A stretch of DNA of 64,000 nt from Desmodesmus armatus (lineage: Eukaryota > Chlorophyta > Chlorophyceae > Sphaeropleales > Scenedesmaceae): positions 434,001-498,000 of the forward strand of contig VIIQ02000048.1 in the NCBI GenBank assembly GCA_007449985.2. Reading direction: 5' to 3'. The stretch's first letter is position 1. The number at the start of each line of letters is the position of its first letter. Made by a program: the position numbers and the translations under genes. Below the pieces are notes generated by a model. It was not told where the DNA came from. It did not search any database and saw only the letters and a list, made by a program, of their open reading frames with translations. Positions 35,195-45,937 of this stretch are shown here, piece by piece.

Positions 35195-36511
35195 AGTGCA
35201 CCCAAACCCAATACCGGACGTAACTCCACCCTGTAACTGGCCCCTCTATGGCCATTACAAAGGTGGCCAGGCTCAAGAGTCAGTGAACCTTTCCAGTGTG
35301 CTATGCTTGTTGGCCGTTGTCTATGAGCCTTGCAAGGATTTCATCTCGGGCTTAGGCCATCTTTCTTGTGCACACACTGCGTTTCGGTTGCACCCATGCG
35401 CTGCTGTCAACATTTGCGAAGGTCGAGGCATGTTGGGCGTTGTTGAGCAGCACACTGTGGCAGCATGGGCTGGGCCAGTGCCAGAGAGAGGAGTGGGGTG
35501 GTTTGGAGTGTGTGCCAGCCTGGGGCCCCACCCGTTTTGCTTTGCCTGAGTGGGTGTTGGTTTCACAAGGCAGCTCTGTATCCGCAGAGCGTGTGTGGGA
35601 GGGGACTGGACCGACTTTGAGGCTGTTGTGATGGGTGGGTGCATGGATGGATGTGTGCTGGCCAGCCCCTGCTGCATGCATGCTGTGGCAGCTGGTGCTG
35701 GTGGCGCAGTTGGGGAGTGCATGCATGATGGTGTGTTGGGAGGAGGAGGGTGGCTGCCAGTGGGATCATGCTTGCTTGGCACGTGGTGAAGAGTTGTTCC
35801 AGCACTCTGTCACTGATGTGCTCATCAGCTCATGAGTCCCTATTGGTAGGGTGTGCTGACAGTGAGCCGCCAGAGCTTACCAGAGAGGTCTTGACCTGAC
35901 AAGCTGCCTGGTGGGATGTCACATCCATGCCAGTGGCAGCAGCGCGGTGGGAGGATACTGTGTGCAGCATGACAAGTGGGAGAGTGACGCAACTACGAGA
36001 GCACTGGTGCTTGCTTTTGCAGGGCATGTTGTCATTCTTGGCTTTAGGGAACATGGTAACATGCTGTCTTGCTTGTAGCCTGACAGTTGAGTAGTGACGG
36101 GATTTGAAGCAGCATACAGCTTCAGCCAGATGCGCTCTGCAGCATGCTGGCCGGCAGCTGACTGGTCTGTAACGCATGCAAGCTGTCCACTGTAGACCTC
36201 ACAAACCTGCCTCCAGCACACTGGGCAACCCATGAACAACAGGCCTGACACAGGATGGCTATGGCAGCTGGTGACAAGGTGACCGTGCGGGCCGATAGCA
36301 AGACCCACCTCAACTCCCACGCCCTCCAAGGCCTATACTCAGGCTTAGTCAACTTGGAAACGCATTGCAGCATGGTTGCAACCAACAGTGCTACAGGCTA
36401 TGCAGGTAATGGTGCTCACATTGCCTTTCATGGCACGCCTTTCATGACAGAGACAGTGATCAACAGCCCTTGCTCCCATGTCTACTTGTTAGGATCAGGC
36501 TAGGCAGCCCC
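35195..36511. other. Flank between FAS1 array genes 1 and 2
   Basis: 3' flank of gene 1, then (from 35347) a copy of 32597-33737. Includes an 82-codon open stretch at 36255-36503 (AGDKVTVRADSKTHLN...) whose counterpart near 33487 is broken by TGA; I do not recognise it. No gene is claimed. Confidence 0.4.
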
Positions 36512-36884
36512 TTTCCTTAATAGCTCATGAGCTAGTCGTGATCAGGTGGACCCCTATTGTTGGACTGACTGGGGTACTGCAGTGTACTGCACCGTTCATT
36601 TGGCCTCGGGAAGCAAGCACGTGTCTTCAAAAACCGTTGAAATATATGGCAAATATTTCATGATTGTATACTCCTGCTCACCATCAATGCTTCGGTCGGC
36701 CTCGTTGCGCGGGCGGTTGACGGAAGGCCGCATGCACGGTGGTCCATATAATCTATATGCTGCCCTTGTCTTCACCTGTACAGTGGCACACGTCAACTGC
36801 ATCCACTATCACTGGTCACTTGTGGCATTCGTGACGCGGACAAGGCAAGACTGAAACAACGCTCAATTTCCAACGGTCGGGCCA
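36512..36884 (+). promoter_or_regulatory. Conserved FAS1 upstream block (gene 2)
   Basis: Same elements as upstream of gene 1: palindrome AGCTCATGAGCT at 36522, TACTGCACCGTTCA at 36585, CCTGTACAGTGGCACACGT near 36776. Confidence 0.6.
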
Positions 36885-38108
36885 ATGAAGCACTTCCCTG
36901 TGGCTTTCCTGTGCGCTCTCGCCGTCGTGTCTGCACAAGGTCACACTCTCCTGCAGGAGCCACTCATTGACAGTGTCAAACTCAGCCGGGTGGCTGCTCC
37001 TGTTCCCGGGACAAGCAGCAACAAGACGTTCACTTCCTCCTTCAAAACTCCCAACACCGCTGCGAACGCGTCTTTTATGCTGGGGCTGTTGGACGTGCAA
37101 TGTAAGTGTGATGCACAGGTGCTGACAAAACAACCAGGCCAGACAGCAACAGCCCCTGTGGTGACTGTGGCACGTGTGGTGCATCAGTGGCATCTAGCTG
37201 TAGCTCAAGACAGCGTAACACCAGCAGCACATGCCTGCAGGAAGTGAGCACGTGAGTAGGCGGTATAGCAGCGCAGTACCGCCGTGTTGTGCATCTGAAC
37301 CATCCTGCCGTAGACAATTGCGAGACCCCTGACGTACGGCGACAGCACTGCCATCATCTGATCAGATCACTGTGTCGACAGCCGGCAACACTGCTGCCTC
37401 AACACCCAACCCAATGCTTTTGCATAACTCTACTGCCCAATCCCGTGACTTCCACGTGCAGATGAGGTTGGCGGGCTTGAAGGGCTTGACCGTGATTATC
37501 CCGCCACCATTCTTGTTCCTGTTGACCAAGCCTGGGTCAGCTTTCTGGAGTCAAAGGGGTTTAACAATACTGCACTGCAGCAGCTGATTGAGCTGGACTT
37601 CCAGCTGGTCCCGCTGGCCGCCCCGGACGAGCTGGTCCATCTGGACCCGCTGCAGCAGATGCAGCTGATGCTACGTGGAACCACCATGGCTGCCTTGTTC
37701 TACCACCTGATCCCTGGTGTCACCCTGACATCTGCCAACCTGACTGATGGACAGAGCTTGCACCCTCATATTCTTTACTGGCCTCGGTTACCCTGGCTGG
37801 CCTCGGGAGGCAACATCACGGTCCGCATCCACCCCACGACCCGCAACATCTCCTTTTCTGGGTTTGTCAACAGCACAGACCCTGCTTTCCAGATCAACAA
37901 CAACACTGCCAATGTTTTGTACCCCGACATCCCTGTTGTGGGCAGCAACGGCATCGTCATGCATATCATTGACACAGTGCTGCGGCCATCGCAGGAAAGA
38001 TTTGATAAGCTTGCCGAAGGCCTTGCAGGCCGGCTGGGCTTTGGTGATCTTCACGCTTGGGCCAAAGAAGAAAAGGAAGAAGAAAGGAAGTCCGATACAC
38101 CCCCTTGA
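36885..38108 (+). CDS. Secreted FAS1 protein, array gene 2
   Basis: Exons 36885-37101 and 37462-38108, GTAAGT donor, GTGCAG acceptor, phase 1; 287 residues. Signal peptide MKHFPVAFLCALAVVSAQG. FAS1 motifs ATILVPVDQAW and VVGSNGIVMHIIDTVL are intact, with multiple N-x-S/T sites (NNNTAN, NITV). Two insertions set it apart: about 23 residues after the H1 helix (LDFQLVPLAAPDELVHL..., a Leu-periodic stretch) and about nine residues near the middle of the domain (HPHILYWPRL). The C-terminus is a charged Lys/Glu tail (AKEEKEEERK), unlike the others. It sits in duplication unit 2 with its own copy of the upstream block. Confidence 0.85.
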
Positions 38109-39642
38109 GGGAGTGTTTCCCCTGAAGTGGCGGCACGAAAGATGAGTGCCGGACGCAAACGAATCGGTCTTGATATGGCGGGCCACCCGATGACTGGTCC
38201 CTCTGTGGTCATTTCCAAGGAGGCCGGGTTCACAGTCAGTGAACTGTTCACGGTGTGCTACGCTTGTTGGCTGCTATCTGTGGGCATTTCACCCCAAACA
38301 TTGCTGTCACCTGGCAGTGCAACCCAGTTGTGTGGTGCCCAGGCACAACTTGTGTGCAGCGTGTTTTATGTCCGACAGCCAGTTGTCACATGGACGCAGC
38401 ATCGGAGGCCCCATGGCTCTAGTGTTTGTACAGGCAGAGCTGTTTGCGCCCTGCGCATGGTGCAAGGCTGAAGACATTCGTGCAAGACATTCGTGCACCG
38501 TGCATCGTCTGAAAATAGCTTTGCGTGCGCTGCGGTTGTGTTTGTAGTTGTGGTTTTGGTGTTGTTGCGGCATGTCACATTAGCCAATCACACTGATGCG
38601 ATACTGTTGTCTGACGTTTGACCGCCGTATGACGCCGTGTGGATAGAATGGCGGGTTGGTACGTTGTACTACTGTTTGGTTTGCTTGTTTGCTGCCACTC
38701 CACCTTCTTGGCACGAGCGCCGTGTTGAAGCTGTATGAGCTCCTGGGGGCTATCAAGATGAAGCGCGCGCAGGATGCCCCACAGCGCAACCCAGAGTACT
38801 GCTGGAGTGAGCACCTGCTGTCCCCTCCTCACGCCGAGCAGTGCTGGGTGGGTTCGCAAGGGTTTGGTTGGCTGGATTTTGTTGCTGCAGTTGAGAAGTG
38901 GCCCGCAGGCTTTCTTGAGTGGTAGCATGCTGCGTACTGCTGCCAGTGCAGCTGCTGTTGTATGGATGGGCACTCACCCTTGTGCATGGGGCCAGGGTTT
39001 GCTTGGTTACAGCAACTGTGCTTGGCCATGCTGCCTGGAGTGCATGCTGCTGTCTTTTCAATAGATTGAGCGAGTGAGTGACTCAGTCATGACAGCCTTC
39101 AGCTTGCGTGACTCTCGACGAGTGCAACCACACTTTGCCAATTGTGTTGGTTGCACTGCTTTTCTGCATTGGCGCTGCCTGAGGCTGCAGTAGCCAGTTG
39201 GTTTACACAGGTTGTTATGTGCGGACTCTATAGTCATATATGTGTCTTGCACTGTCAGGTCTTCTGCCCTGGTGGCGTTGCCTTGCATGCAGACTGGGAA
39301 GCCTGACAGCTTGCCAAGCTGTCACACAAGTTGTGTAGAGGTTGCTTGTTTTGTGAAGAAAATGCTGGTGTGTTGTGCTCGGCACAGGGGTTTTGTCACC
39401 ACTGCATTGGCTTGTGGATGCAGATGCTGAGGGGGATGGCCGCAGTCCAGCCTGTGTGTAAACCTCACGAATATTAGCATGGATGCAGAATGTACAGTTG
39501 ACACTGTGCCAGACTCACGCAGAGTATAGCATGCATGCAACAATGCAGCGAATGAGGTTCAATATAATTCTCATCAGACACTATGTGTGGCCGCTGCAGG
39601 TTTGCTGTGCCAGGTGGAATGGCAACTCAAAGACAGTCTTCT
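38109..39642. other. 3' flank of gene 2 and spacer
   Basis: 38109-38600 is homologous to the 3' flank of the gene at 41943 (43016-43430). Between about 38600 and 39640 I see no supported gene. Confidence 0.4.
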
Positions 39643-39769
39643 TTGTAGAGGTGCCTAGGCACCATTGGTGTACTGTCCCACAAGGTAACAAAATGGCAAC
39701 CATGATGCACAACAGACCCGAGGACGTCCACAGCAGTGCTGTAGTAAAGTTTCACTGTCACAGTGGGAG

Positions 39770-40315
39770 GGGCTGACCACTGGGCCAGCTACATGTCCCA
39801 CCCGCCGGGGCGGGCATGTGTTGGCTGTAGCTTGCCCGGGCGCCTGCACCAGTAGGTGTGGCATGAATATCATGCTCTATCAGCAAGTCGGCCGCTTCAA
39901 GTGTAAGTCACAGCTACAAGCTATAGCCACAAGGCATGGCTACCCAAGGAAATGGCTACAACTTGCATGGTGGGGTGCTGTGTGTGGGTGTGTGCGGCCA
40001 GCTACACTGTCCACGGCATGGATTGGGCTACAGCTGTGTGTAACTGGCTACACACCAGGCAGTGCTGCCTGCTAGCACCACAGCTACGTGTAGCTACACC
40101 CAGCTACAAGCTGCAGCACGCAAGGGCTATCCCTACCAGAGCCAGCTTCAAGCTACGCTTGCTGTGTCCAGGCAGAGGGGTTTGCGGTGTAGCTGACCTA
40201 AGGTCAGGGACAGTATGACTCACATGTTTATTCTGCTGCAGCTAACTCTGCAGCTACAGCCAGCTGCATGGCTGCCCCAGTGGGTGGAGCAAGCAGCCGG
40301 CCGTGTGGTCAGCCC
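39770..40315. mobile_element. MITE-like insertion with terminal inverted repeats
   Basis: Left end GGGCTGACCAC and right end GTGGTCAGCCC are perfect inverted repeats of 11 bases, and similarity continues inward with mismatches for about 45 bases (both ends carry GG-C..GCT, then CCACCC and GGGG at the same spacing). The interior is full of GCTAC/GTAGC motifs and has no transposase. The related upstream region of the last array gene (43468-43720) aligns on both sides of this element (39643-39769 and 40316-40440) but lacks it, marking an empty site. No clear target-site duplication is visible. Confidence 0.65.
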
Positions 40316-40440
40316 TTACTGTTGGCCAACCCATGGGTTGGAATGCTCCGCTGATGGATTATTGCTGAACCCTTCATCCATTTAGGCTCTTTCGCGATTG
40401 AACCCTGGCCCCTTGCAGCGTCCCACCACAATCTCCCCAA

Positions 40441-40748
40441 TGACCGTCAGTCGGACTGGGGTACTGCACGTGCAGTGCACTGTACTGCACCGTTCAGCTG
40501 TCCTCGGCAATCAAGCCAGCGTCTCTGCGTTATGACATCTCTGCGTCATCAACTGCTTGAGTGTTTCACACTTGCTCACCAGTATCAATCGGCCTGTTTG
40601 CGCGGACGGTCACTGGAAGGCCACACCTCGGTGTGTACTACCTGTACAGTGGCACATGTGTTCTGCAACCAATACCACTGGCCACCTTTGGCAGTTTTGA
40701 CGCTGTGAAAAAAAGAGAAACCACGTTCAAATGTCATCAGTCTGTCCA
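40441..40748 (+). promoter_or_regulatory. Conserved FAS1 upstream block (pseudogene 3)
   Basis: Carries TACTGCACCGTTCA at 40483 and CCTGTACAGTGGCACATGT near 40640, as in the other array members; it lacks the AGCTCATGAGCT palindrome. Confidence 0.5.
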
Positions 40749-41582
40749 ATGCAGCACGTTCATGTAGCTTTGCTGGCGCTCTCGCCATCGTTTCTGCACA
40801 AGGCATTCTGCCAGAATGCAGTGCTGCAGAATTTTGGCAATCTCAGCCATGTGGCTGCTCCATATCCAGTGACAAGCAGCAACAGAACGTTCACCTCCTC
40901 CCGTAAAGCTGCTGGAGTGGCTGCAAATGCATCTGTCATGCTGGAGCTGTTGGACGATGCATGCAAGTGTGCTGCACACGTGCTGTAAACATATCCAGGC
41001 AATTTCAGACATCAGCGGTCGCTGTGGTGACTGTGGCACGTGTTGGGTGCATCAGTCACTCAGTCACTGAGTGGTAGCTAGCTGCGTAGCTAGCTGTATA
41101 CAGCGCTGTAGGTAGCTAAAGCAGAAACCACCAGCAACCTCCCACATGAACTGAGCAGGCTGGCAGGATTTACTAGCAGCACAGAGTTGTATTGCACACC
41201 TGAGTTTTGTGCAAATTATGTAAGATCTCTGACCTGCAGCGACAGCACTGCCACCACATGGTGTGTTGACACCTTGTCTTGGCACCTGCTGCCTGCACAC
41301 ACAACCCGACACCTTGCACTGCCCAACCCTGTGATGCCCATGTGCAATGAAATGGGCCTGTTCGACCGTGATCAACCCGCCACCATCCTTGTTCCTGTCG
41401 CCCAGGCCTGGATCAACCTTCTGCAATCACAGGGGCTCAAGGAAACTGACCTGCAGCAGCTGACAGAAGAGGACATGCTGATGGTACGTGGCTTCACCAT
41501 GGCTACCTTGCACTGCCACCTGATCCCTGGTGTCACTCTGACATCTGCTAACCTGACCGACCCTTTCCTTACTAGCTCATGA
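40749..41582 (+). pseudogene. FAS1 array member 3, decayed and truncated
   Basis: Closest to the gene at 44091. Lesions visible: one base lost in the signal-peptide codons (TTGCTGGCGCTC against TTGCTGTGCGCTC), shifting the frame; the intron donor is GCAAGT instead of GTAAGT; the acceptor GTGCAG has become GTGCAA; and the FAS1 domain breaks off after SANLTD-like codons at about 41561, where sequence switches to the upstream block of the next gene (CCCTTTCCTTACTAG). The H1 motif ATILVPVAQAW survives but the H2 half is gone. The junction points to unequal recombination between array units. Confidence 0.85.
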
Positions 41583-41942
41583 GCTAGTCGTGATCAGGTG
41601 GACCCCTAGTGTTGGACTGACTGGGGTACTGCACTATACTGCACCGTTCATTTGGCCTCGGGAAGCTAGCCGGTGTCTTCAAAAAAGGTCGATAATTATG
41701 ACAAACTGTTTTTGATTGTGTAGTCCTGCTCACCATCAATGCATCGGTCGGCCTGGTTGCGCGGGCGGTTGACGGAAGGCCGCATGCATGGTGGTCCATA
41801 TGGTTGATATGCTGCCCTTGTATTCACCTGTACAGTGGCACATGTCAACTGCATCCACCAACTGCATCAACAGTCACTTGTGGCATTCGTGACGCGGACA
41901 AGGCAAGACTGAAACCACGCTCAATTTCCAACGGTCGGTGCA
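41562..41942 (+). promoter_or_regulatory. Conserved FAS1 upstream block (gene 4)
   Basis: Starts directly at the truncation point of the preceding pseudogene. Contains AGCTCATGAGCT at 41574, TACTGCACCGTTCA at 41637 and CCTGTACAGTGGCACATGT near 41828. Confidence 0.6.
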
Positions 41943-43015
41943 ATGAAGCACTTCCATGTGGCTTTCCTGTGCGCTCTCGCCATCGTGTCTGCACAAGGTC
42001 GCAGTCTCCTGCAGGAGCCACTCATTGACAGTGTCAATCTCAGCCGGGTGGCTGCTCCTTATCCAGAGGCAAGCAGCAACAAGACGTTCACCTCCTCCTT
42101 TACAGCTGCCAATGTCGCTGCAAACGCGTCTTTCGCGCTGGGGATGTTGGACGTGGAATGTAAGTGTGCTGCACAGGTGCTGGCAACGCATTTATTCATT
42201 TGCAGACATCACCGACCCATGTATGGCTTTGGCACGTGTTGGGCGCATCACAAAGAACAGGGATGTCCAGCAGTAGCCAAAGCCTGCATAAACTGAGCAC
42301 GTGAGCAGGCGATACTAGCAGCACAGTGCCGCAGTGTTGTGCAACCGAAGTTTTCCTGCTGCAAACAACCGCACCACCCCGTACGGCACCAGCACTGCCA
42401 TGTGTGGACACGCTGTCAACAGCTGGCAACACTGTCCAGGGCCGATGAACACAACCCAACACCTTTGCACACATCCACTGCTCAACGCTGTGATATCTGC
42501 ATGCAGATGAATCTGACGGTTGGCGTGATGAACCTGCCACCATCCTTGTCCCTGTTGATCAAGCCTGGGTCAGCTTTCTGGACTCGAAGGGGTTCAACAG
42601 CACTGTACTGCAAAACATGACTGAGCTGGACCAGCTGATGCTACGTGGATCCACCCAGGCTGCCTTGTATTACCACCTGGTTCCTGATGTCACCCTGACA
42701 ACTGCCAACTTGACTGATGGGCAGAGCTTGGAGAGCGCGGCCAGTAATGGTCTCAGCAATATCACGGTCCGCATCAACCCCACGACCGGCAACATCACCT
42801 TCTCTGGGTTTGTCAACACCACAGACCCTGCTTTCAACAACACTGCCAATGTTTTGTACCCCGACATCCCTGTTCTGGGCAGCAATGGCATTGTCATGCA
42901 TATCATTGACACCGTGCTGCAGCCATCGCAGGAATTCTTTGATGAGATTGCTGAAGGCTTGGCCACAGGGTTGGTTTTTGCTGATGCGGCTGAGGAGGAA
43001 AGTCTTTCCCCCTGA
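41943..43015 (+). CDS. Secreted FAS1 protein, array gene 4
   Basis: Exons 41943-42159 and 42507-43015, GTAAGT donor and ATGCAG acceptor, phase 1; 241 residues. Signal peptide MKHFHVAFLCALAIVSAQG. The FAS1 domain has ATILVPVDQAW (H1) and VLGSNGIVMHIIDTVL (H2), with several N-glycosylation sequons (NMTE, NITV, NITF, NNTAN). This is the most compact, undisturbed member and a good reference for the array. The protein ends shortly after the domain with an acidic tail and no membrane anchor, so a soluble or wall-bound extracellular protein is inferred. Confidence 0.88.
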
Positions 43016-43729
43016 ACCGGGAGCACACCAGTCGAGTACCGGACGCTGCTCCACCCCATGGCTGGCCCCTCGCTGCAGCCTGTTCCAAGGCCCTTAGCCA
43101 GTGGCTAGGTTCACCAGCAGTGAGCCGTGCACAGGGTGCTGCACTTGTTGGCCGTTATCTATGAGCCTTGGAAGAATTTCAGTGCAACTATTGCTGGCAC
43201 CTGAATGACTAACCCAGTTGTGTGAAGCATGTTGTATGTCCACCAGCTGGTTGTCACCTGGGAGCAGCAATGGAGGCCCCATGGCGCTACTGTTTGTACA
43301 GGCAGAGCTGTTTGCGACCTGCGCATGGTGCAATTTGATTGCTGAAGACACTGGTGTCTTGTGTACAAATGACTTTGCATGCGCTGCGGTAGATGTGCTT
43401 TTGGTGTTGTCTCTGCATGTCAAATTAGCGAACGCATTGTTGTCTGACGGATTGGCAAGGACGTTTTCCTCTGTAGAGATGGCTAGGCGCCATTGGTGTA
43501 GAGGGGGGTGTCTTACAAGGTAATTCAACAGAATGTCAACCACAATGCACGACAGACACGGGCACAGCAGTGATGTAGTAAGGTTTCACTCAGTGAAATC
43601 AACAGTGACTGTACAGGTTGGGTTGGAGCACTCCGTTAATGGAGTATTGCTGGACCATTCTCTCCATTTGGGCTCTATTTCGACACCTGTCCCTTTCGTC
43701 GTCCCATCACCCTCTGCCTGAAGCTTTTG
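43016..43729. other. Flank between FAS1 array genes 4 and 5
   Basis: 43016-43430 matches the 3' flank of gene 2; 43468-43720 matches the upstream flank of pseudogene 3 without the MITE-like insertion. No coding sequence. Confidence 0.45.
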
Positions 43730-44090
43730 TGGGACCCCTCGGACGTGCAGTGCATTGTACAGTACTGTACATGTAGATGTGGTGTACATCAGTGCAAGTA
43801 CTGCACCGTTCAGCTGTCCCCGGGATGCAATCCAGCGTCTCTACGTCATGATCTCTCTGCTTCATCAAATATATTTGATGATTTCACACCTACTCACCAG
43901 TATCGGTCAGCTTGTTTGCGCGGACGGTCACTGGAAGGCCACACCTCGGCGTTTGATGCCCGTGTGCTCACCTGTAAAGTGGCACACATGCACTGCGCCC
44001 AACATCAACGGCCATTTGTAGCATTTGACGCTGTAAACAAGAACAGAAACCTCGTTTACACTTCACCAGGGTCGGTCCAATATTGCATCA
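43730..44090 (+). promoter_or_regulatory. Conserved FAS1 upstream block (gene 5)
   Basis: Holds TACTGCACCGTTCA at 43798 and a diverged CCTGTAAAGTGGCACACATG near 43970; no AGCTCATGAGCT palindrome. Confidence 0.5.
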
Positions 44091-45260
44091 ATGCAGCACT
44101 TCCATGTAGCGTTGCTGTGCGCTCTCGCCATCGTTTCTGCACAAGGTCGAAATCTTTGGAAGAATGTTGACAATCTCAGCCGGGTGGGTGCTCCCTTTCC
44201 CGTGAAAAGCAGCGACAGAACGTTCACCACCTCCTGTGAAGCTGCTGGTGTTGCAATTGCTGCAAATGCATCAGTCATGCTGGAGCTGCTGGACGATGCA
44301 TGTAAGTGTGCTGCACACTTGCTGAAGATATATTTAGGCATGTGAAGCCATCAACAGCCCTGTGGTGACTGTGGAACGTGTTGCGTGTATCAGTCACTGA
44401 ATGGTAGCAAGCTACAGCTGCAGCAGCCACCAGCAGTAACTTCCTGCATGAACAGAGCAGGCTTGCAGGAGTTACTAGCAGCACAGTGCTGCACTGCTGC
44501 GCACCTGAGGATATTCTGTGCAAACAAAAGTAAGATCCCTGACCTACAGGGACAGCACTGCCATTACCTGGTGTACTGGCACTCAGCACTGCCATTACCT
44601 GGTGTACTGAGTACTACTGACATTGTTTCTACACCTGGCAGCTGCCGCGTGACAACACAACCCGTCGCCTTGCACTGCCCATGTGCAGATGGAATGGGCC
44701 TATTTGACCGTGATCAACCCGCCACCATCCTTGTTCCTGTCGATCAGGCCTGGATCGACCTTCTGAAATCACAGGGACTCAAGGAAACAGACCTGCAGCT
44801 GACTGAGGAGGACATGCTGATGGTACGTGGCTTCACTATGGCTACCTTGCACTACCACCTGATCCCTGGTGTCACCCTCACAACTGCCAACCTGACTGAT
44901 GGACAGAGCTTGGCCACCGAGGTTGAAGCCTTTGGCAACATCACTGTCCGCATCCACCCCACCACACACAACATCACATTTTCTGGGTTTGTCAACAATA
45001 CAGATCCTGCTTCAAGGAGCAACAGCAACACTGCCAATGTTATGTACCCCAACATCCCTGTTGTGGGCAGCAATGGCATCATAATGCATATCATTGACGA
45101 GGTGCTGCGGCCATCGCATGAGATCTTTGCTGCTCATGCTGAAGGGTATGCAATATGGATGGCCATTGCTGATGCTCATCATTGGGGCGATGATCCTCGA
45201 GCCCCTGCGGCAACTGCACAGAAGTCTGGTGATGAGCGTGTTGCTGGCACTGCTGTGTAG
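44091..45260 (+). CDS. Secreted FAS1 protein, array gene 5
   Basis: Exons 44091-44301 and 44689-45260, GTAAGT donor and GTGCAG acceptor, phase 1; 260 residues. Signal peptide MQHFHVALLCALAIVSAQG. FAS1 motifs ATILVPVDQAW and VVGSNGIIMHIIDEVL are intact. It belongs, with pseudogene 3, to a subgroup marked by LLDDACK-type codons at the intron and by the GLFDRDQPAT start of exon 2. The C-terminus is longer than in gene 4, with a His/Asp-rich stretch and an Ala/Thr-rich end. The intron includes a short duplicated stretch (CACTGCCATTACCTGGTGTA at about 44566 and 44589). Predicted extracellular adhesion-type protein. Confidence 0.88.
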
Positions 45261-45937
45261 TTTCTTAGAGGGTGGGCCACTTGTTAAGTGCTGCATGGCC
45301 ATCAGCCATGCATTCAATGTTAGTGGCCCTGTTGCTGTGCGGCGCCTTTCCAAAGGTGGCCAGGTTCACCGTCAGTGCGTGGGTATGTGCTGGTTTGCAT
45401 TGTAGGGATGCTACACATGAGGCCTCTAAGATCCTGGAGCATTTGTACAGTCTGCATGTGACGGTGCTTGCATGATGGGGTTGGGGTGGTGGGATGCTGA
45501 GCTGCGTGAACAGGTGCTGCATGAATCTTCAAGGCTTGTCTGCAAACATTGCATTGCTTGTGCATGGAATATCAGCTGAGATATCTGTGTGTAACCCTGG
45601 AAGCAGTTGACGATGCCACGCAGTACTAGCACTGGCTGACCGTGGTGCGGTGGCATGCGCTACAGCTCAGGTGCAACTCTGCAACGCTGCAACCTTCAAG
45701 AGCCACCGGTGCTGTGAGACTGCTAGTAAAACTCATAGCTGTAAAGGAAATGCACAGTACGGCGCAAGCTGTTTCAGTCAAACACAGGTTAGTCAATACC
45801 TCAAAAAGGGCCTTCTGTGCTGCATTAGGCGCAGCGCAACGCACAGCACGCCTACCTTTGCAGCGAGTGTTGCCCTGCTAGACTCTGTTCATCTGCCTCT
45901 GCTCTCTCGGTCTCACCACCAACAACACACAGGCAAG
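45261..45937. other. Intergenic, MBF1 upstream region
   Basis: Between the last FAS1 gene and MBF1. The right part should contain the MBF1 promoter and 5' UTR; no element recognised. Confidence 0.45.

Larger units (their letters stand above)
32597..35346. repeat. Tandem duplication unit 1 (FAS1 array)
   Basis: Starts at GGGCTTAGGCCATCTTTCTT; the same sequence recurs at 35347 exactly where this unit ends, so units 1 and 2 are head-to-tail. The unit contains about 1.1 kb of flank and one FAS1 gene. Confidence 0.85.
35347..38275. repeat. Tandem duplication unit 2 (FAS1 array)
   Basis: Head-to-tail copy of 32597-35346, with the same order of flank, conserved upstream block and FAS1 gene; the right end is approximate. 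Confidence 0.8.
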
